A DNA stretch of 64,000 bases from Lithodes maja (taxonomy: Eukaryota > Arthropoda > Malacostraca > Decapoda > Lithodidae), in assembly GCA_037953745.1 (NCBI GenBank), contig JBAKBP010003175.1:1-64000 (forward strand), written 5' to 3'. The position numbers were made by a program, and so were the translations under genes. The notes beneath the pieces are model-generated. The model was not told the DNA's origin. It ran no database searches and was given only the letters and a program-made list of their open reading frames with translations. This document shows positions 62,294 through 64,000 of this stretch, one piece after another. Numbering within the stretch: position 1 is the stretch's first letter; every line of letters starts with the position of its first letter.

Positions 62294-62497
62294 CCCCTTC
62301 AGCACGATGACGCCATTTTACCTTTTTTCTGTCTGCAATTTGACGATATTATGCAGTTTAAGAAAGGCCTATGTTACTCAGAGGGTGTACTGAGGTCATA
62401 TGTACCCCTTTGAATCCTGGAGGTAGATTATAAGCTAAAGAAAATCGTCTAATGTTGACCAGAATATGATTAAGATGACGTCATCATGCTGAAGGGG
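62294..62497. mobile_element. MITE-B: 204-bp TTAA-flanked element
   Basis: Ends CCCCTTCAGCACGATGACG and, inverted, CCCCTTCAGCATGATGACG are near-perfect inverted repeats. Flanks are TTTA (62290-62293, one change) and TTAA (62498-62501). Non-coding. CCC termini with TTAA point to a piggyBac-type MITE. Its inner right part ('gtctaatgttgaccagaata') resembles the 68-bp satellite monomer. Confidence 0.82.
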
Positions 62498-62501
62498 TTA
62501 A

Positions 62502-63219
62502 TTATGCAATCATATGTAGCGGCGTTGTTACTCATAGATTATGTGCGAAACTATATCTTGTCATATCAAAAGCTAACGTAAAGTTCGTGACCTAGAACGT
62601 GCAAATAACCTTAAAAGGTTATTTGAAAAATATCTTTATGGTAATTTTAAAGAAGACACTCACTGTGTTATTACTGATTAGTTTTAGCTCAAACTTTCAG
62701 AATGCACTTTTCATTATAATACATACAAATGTTGTGGGGGATTTTGTTTTTCAATTTAAATCTTAGAATTCTCTATTATATATTTTAACTTTAGAATGAC
62801 CTAAGAAAGCCGAAGGGTTTAAGCTGTCGATTTTATCTACCACAATAGATTAGGTATTGGGATGTATGAGTGTTTTAAGATCGTTGGATAACGGGGTAAA
62901 CATTTATTCAGGGATTGTAATTAATTTCAACTACTGTTTAATTATAAAAAAACTACCAAAAACCAAAAATAAAAACCATGGGAAAATATGTGGTAGTTTC
63001 GGTAATATTTTCATGGAATTCAGCACACCTCACAGGGGAATGCTGCAAAAGTGATAGGAGAGTATCTTTGGTTTTACTCAGTGAAAAGTAAGTTGGATAC
63101 TTATTTTTAGCTTCATGGCCGCATGAACATACAACGATTATCTAGGAACTGAATAACAAACTCTTATGGCGATTAACCAAAATTATCTTGGGAGGTGCCA
63201 GATAATAGACAGTATCATG

Positions 63220-63223
<4 letters not shown>
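62502..63223. other. Unassigned AT-rich sequence
   Basis: I see no gene or element. An A-rich patch 'aaaaaactaccaaaaaccaa' lies near 62946. The 65-codon frame at 62857 has no recognisable features. Confidence 0.5.
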
Positions 63224-63305
<82 letters not shown>

Positions 63306-63380
63306 CTGCATATATACATATACGTATATATACTGTATACAATATATATATATATATATATAATACCAGATATATATATA
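63224..63380. repeat. Long (TA)n microsatellite bordering PLE
   Basis: About 157 bp of interrupted TA/TAT/ACA repeats, directly abutting PLE reverse transcriptase coding. Confidence 0.95.
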
Positions 63381-64000
63381 CCAGATCGCCAAGGCCCTGA
63401 ACAACCTACTCACCCCCTACGTGCCCAGCCAATACAACCTTAACTCAGCCCACGATTTCTTGGAAATTTTACGAGACGCCCCCCGGAACAACAACCACAC
63501 AATCGCCTCCCTCGACGTAGAAAGCCTGTTCACCAACGTGCCAGTGGATAGGACCATTGACCTGATTCTACGTCGAATTTACCATTGCCCTGATGCACCA
63601 ACACTGGACATCCCGGAGAAGGACCTGAAAACACTACTGGAGCTGTGTACCAAGGAGGCCCCCTTCCTTTGCCCCCGGGGCAACATGTACAAGCAGATAG
63701 ACGGTGTGGCGATGGGCAGCCCCCTAGGAGTTCTTTTTGCGAACTTTTTTTATGGGTACCATCGAGGAAGAGCTCCTAGCTGCCCAACGACCCGCCGTCT
63801 ACTGTAGATACGTGGATGACATCTTCGTGCAAATCAAGGACCTCCACGAACTACAGGAACTCCAGCGTCGCTTCATGACCTCCTCCGGACTTAACTTCAC
63901 CTTTGAAAAATCTAACAATGGACAACTCCCCTTCCTCGACATCCTCGTAGCTCTGAACGATCATGGGTTCAAAACCACCGTCTACACTAAACCAACTAAC
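63381..64000 (+). pseudogene. Third Penelope-like RT, 5'-truncated, runs off window
   Basis: Coding begins abruptly after (TA)n with 'IAKALNNLLTPYVPSQYNLN' and continues with 'TIASLDVESLFTNVPVDRT', 'YKQIDGVAMGSPLGVLFANF'. A one-base shift occurs at a T run (63745-63751). Then 'MGTIEEELLAAQRPAVYCRY' leads to catalytic YVDD (63809-63820 or so, in CRYVDDIFVQI) and 'GQLPFLDILVALN', 'TTVYTKPTN'. PLE RT motifs match those at 8792-10402, but the protein is a distinct family. The endonuclease, if present, lies beyond the window. The frameshift in a homopolymer could also be an assembly error. Confidence 0.88.

Overview
The window looks like repeat-rich, gene-poor nuclear DNA from an arthropod, most plausibly a decapod crustacean. 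The grounds are Penelope-like elements with GIY-YIG endonucleases, several kinds of APE-type LINEs, Ty3/Gypsy LTR elements, TTAA-flanked MITEs, many (TA)n tracts and a short TTAGG-like patch. I see no convincing host gene, no rRNA gene, no free-standing tRNA gene and no prokaryotic feature. The species call is inference. The nesting of elements is read directly from the sequence.

Layout. 1-858: 68-bp satellite. 839-1580: TTAA-flanked MITE ('MITE-A'). 1731-4372: polypyrimidine tract and 62-bp minisatellite, split by a 5'-truncated CR1-like LINE (3099-4207). 5471-5932: 51-bp C-rich minisatellite. 6441-7165: snapback tRNA-SINE. 7187-19588: Penelope-like element (PLE) as a large inverted repeat whose right arm is split by a young LTR retrotransposon ('LTR-1', 10493-18688, TSD CTTT). 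19648-21344: RTE-like LINE. 21434-21931: 5' piece of a second PLE. About 22886-53515: an old Ty3/Gypsy element ('Gypsy-H') that serves as host to later insertions. These are a tandem three-LTR element ('LTR-2', 24904-38788, TSD AGAA), a TTAA-flanked MITE (39386-39856), a Gypsy element ('Gypsy-3', 41161-46399, TSD CCTCC) and a piggyBac-like MITE. That MITE holds a LINE with a 2A-like peptide ('LINE-A', 46593-51083, minus), which in turn holds a second LINE ('LINE-B'). 54172-62221: a second MITE-A copy interrupted by an Academ-like DNA transposon (54212-61894, TSD TAC), itself interrupted by the CR1-like LINE. 62294-62497: another TTAA MITE. 63224-64000: (TA)n, then a PLE reverse transcriptase that runs off the window.

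Most notable biology. (1) LTR-1 and LTR-2 carry long open gag-pol frames with a SCAN-like capsid, zinc knuckle and protease. Their pol remnants are ordered protease, integrase, RT/RNase H, as in Gmr1-type elements, yet the RT palm is missing in both, so they are probably mobilised in trans. (2) The middle LTR of LTR-2 is a clean chimera of the two outer LTRs, the signature of unequal crossing-over. (3) LINE-A encodes a 2A-like ribosome-skipping motif followed by a PHD-like finger. (4) PLE copies carry hammerhead-like motifs, and the predicted cleavage site falls inside the ATG of the downstream frame. (5) The Academ-like element has 440-bp terminal inverted repeats that include the last 35 codons of its own protein.

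Relative age is readable from nesting: Gypsy-H and the PLE are older. LTR-1 (two LTR differences seen), LTR-2 (about a dozen differences between outer LTRs) and the CR1-like LINE copies are recent.
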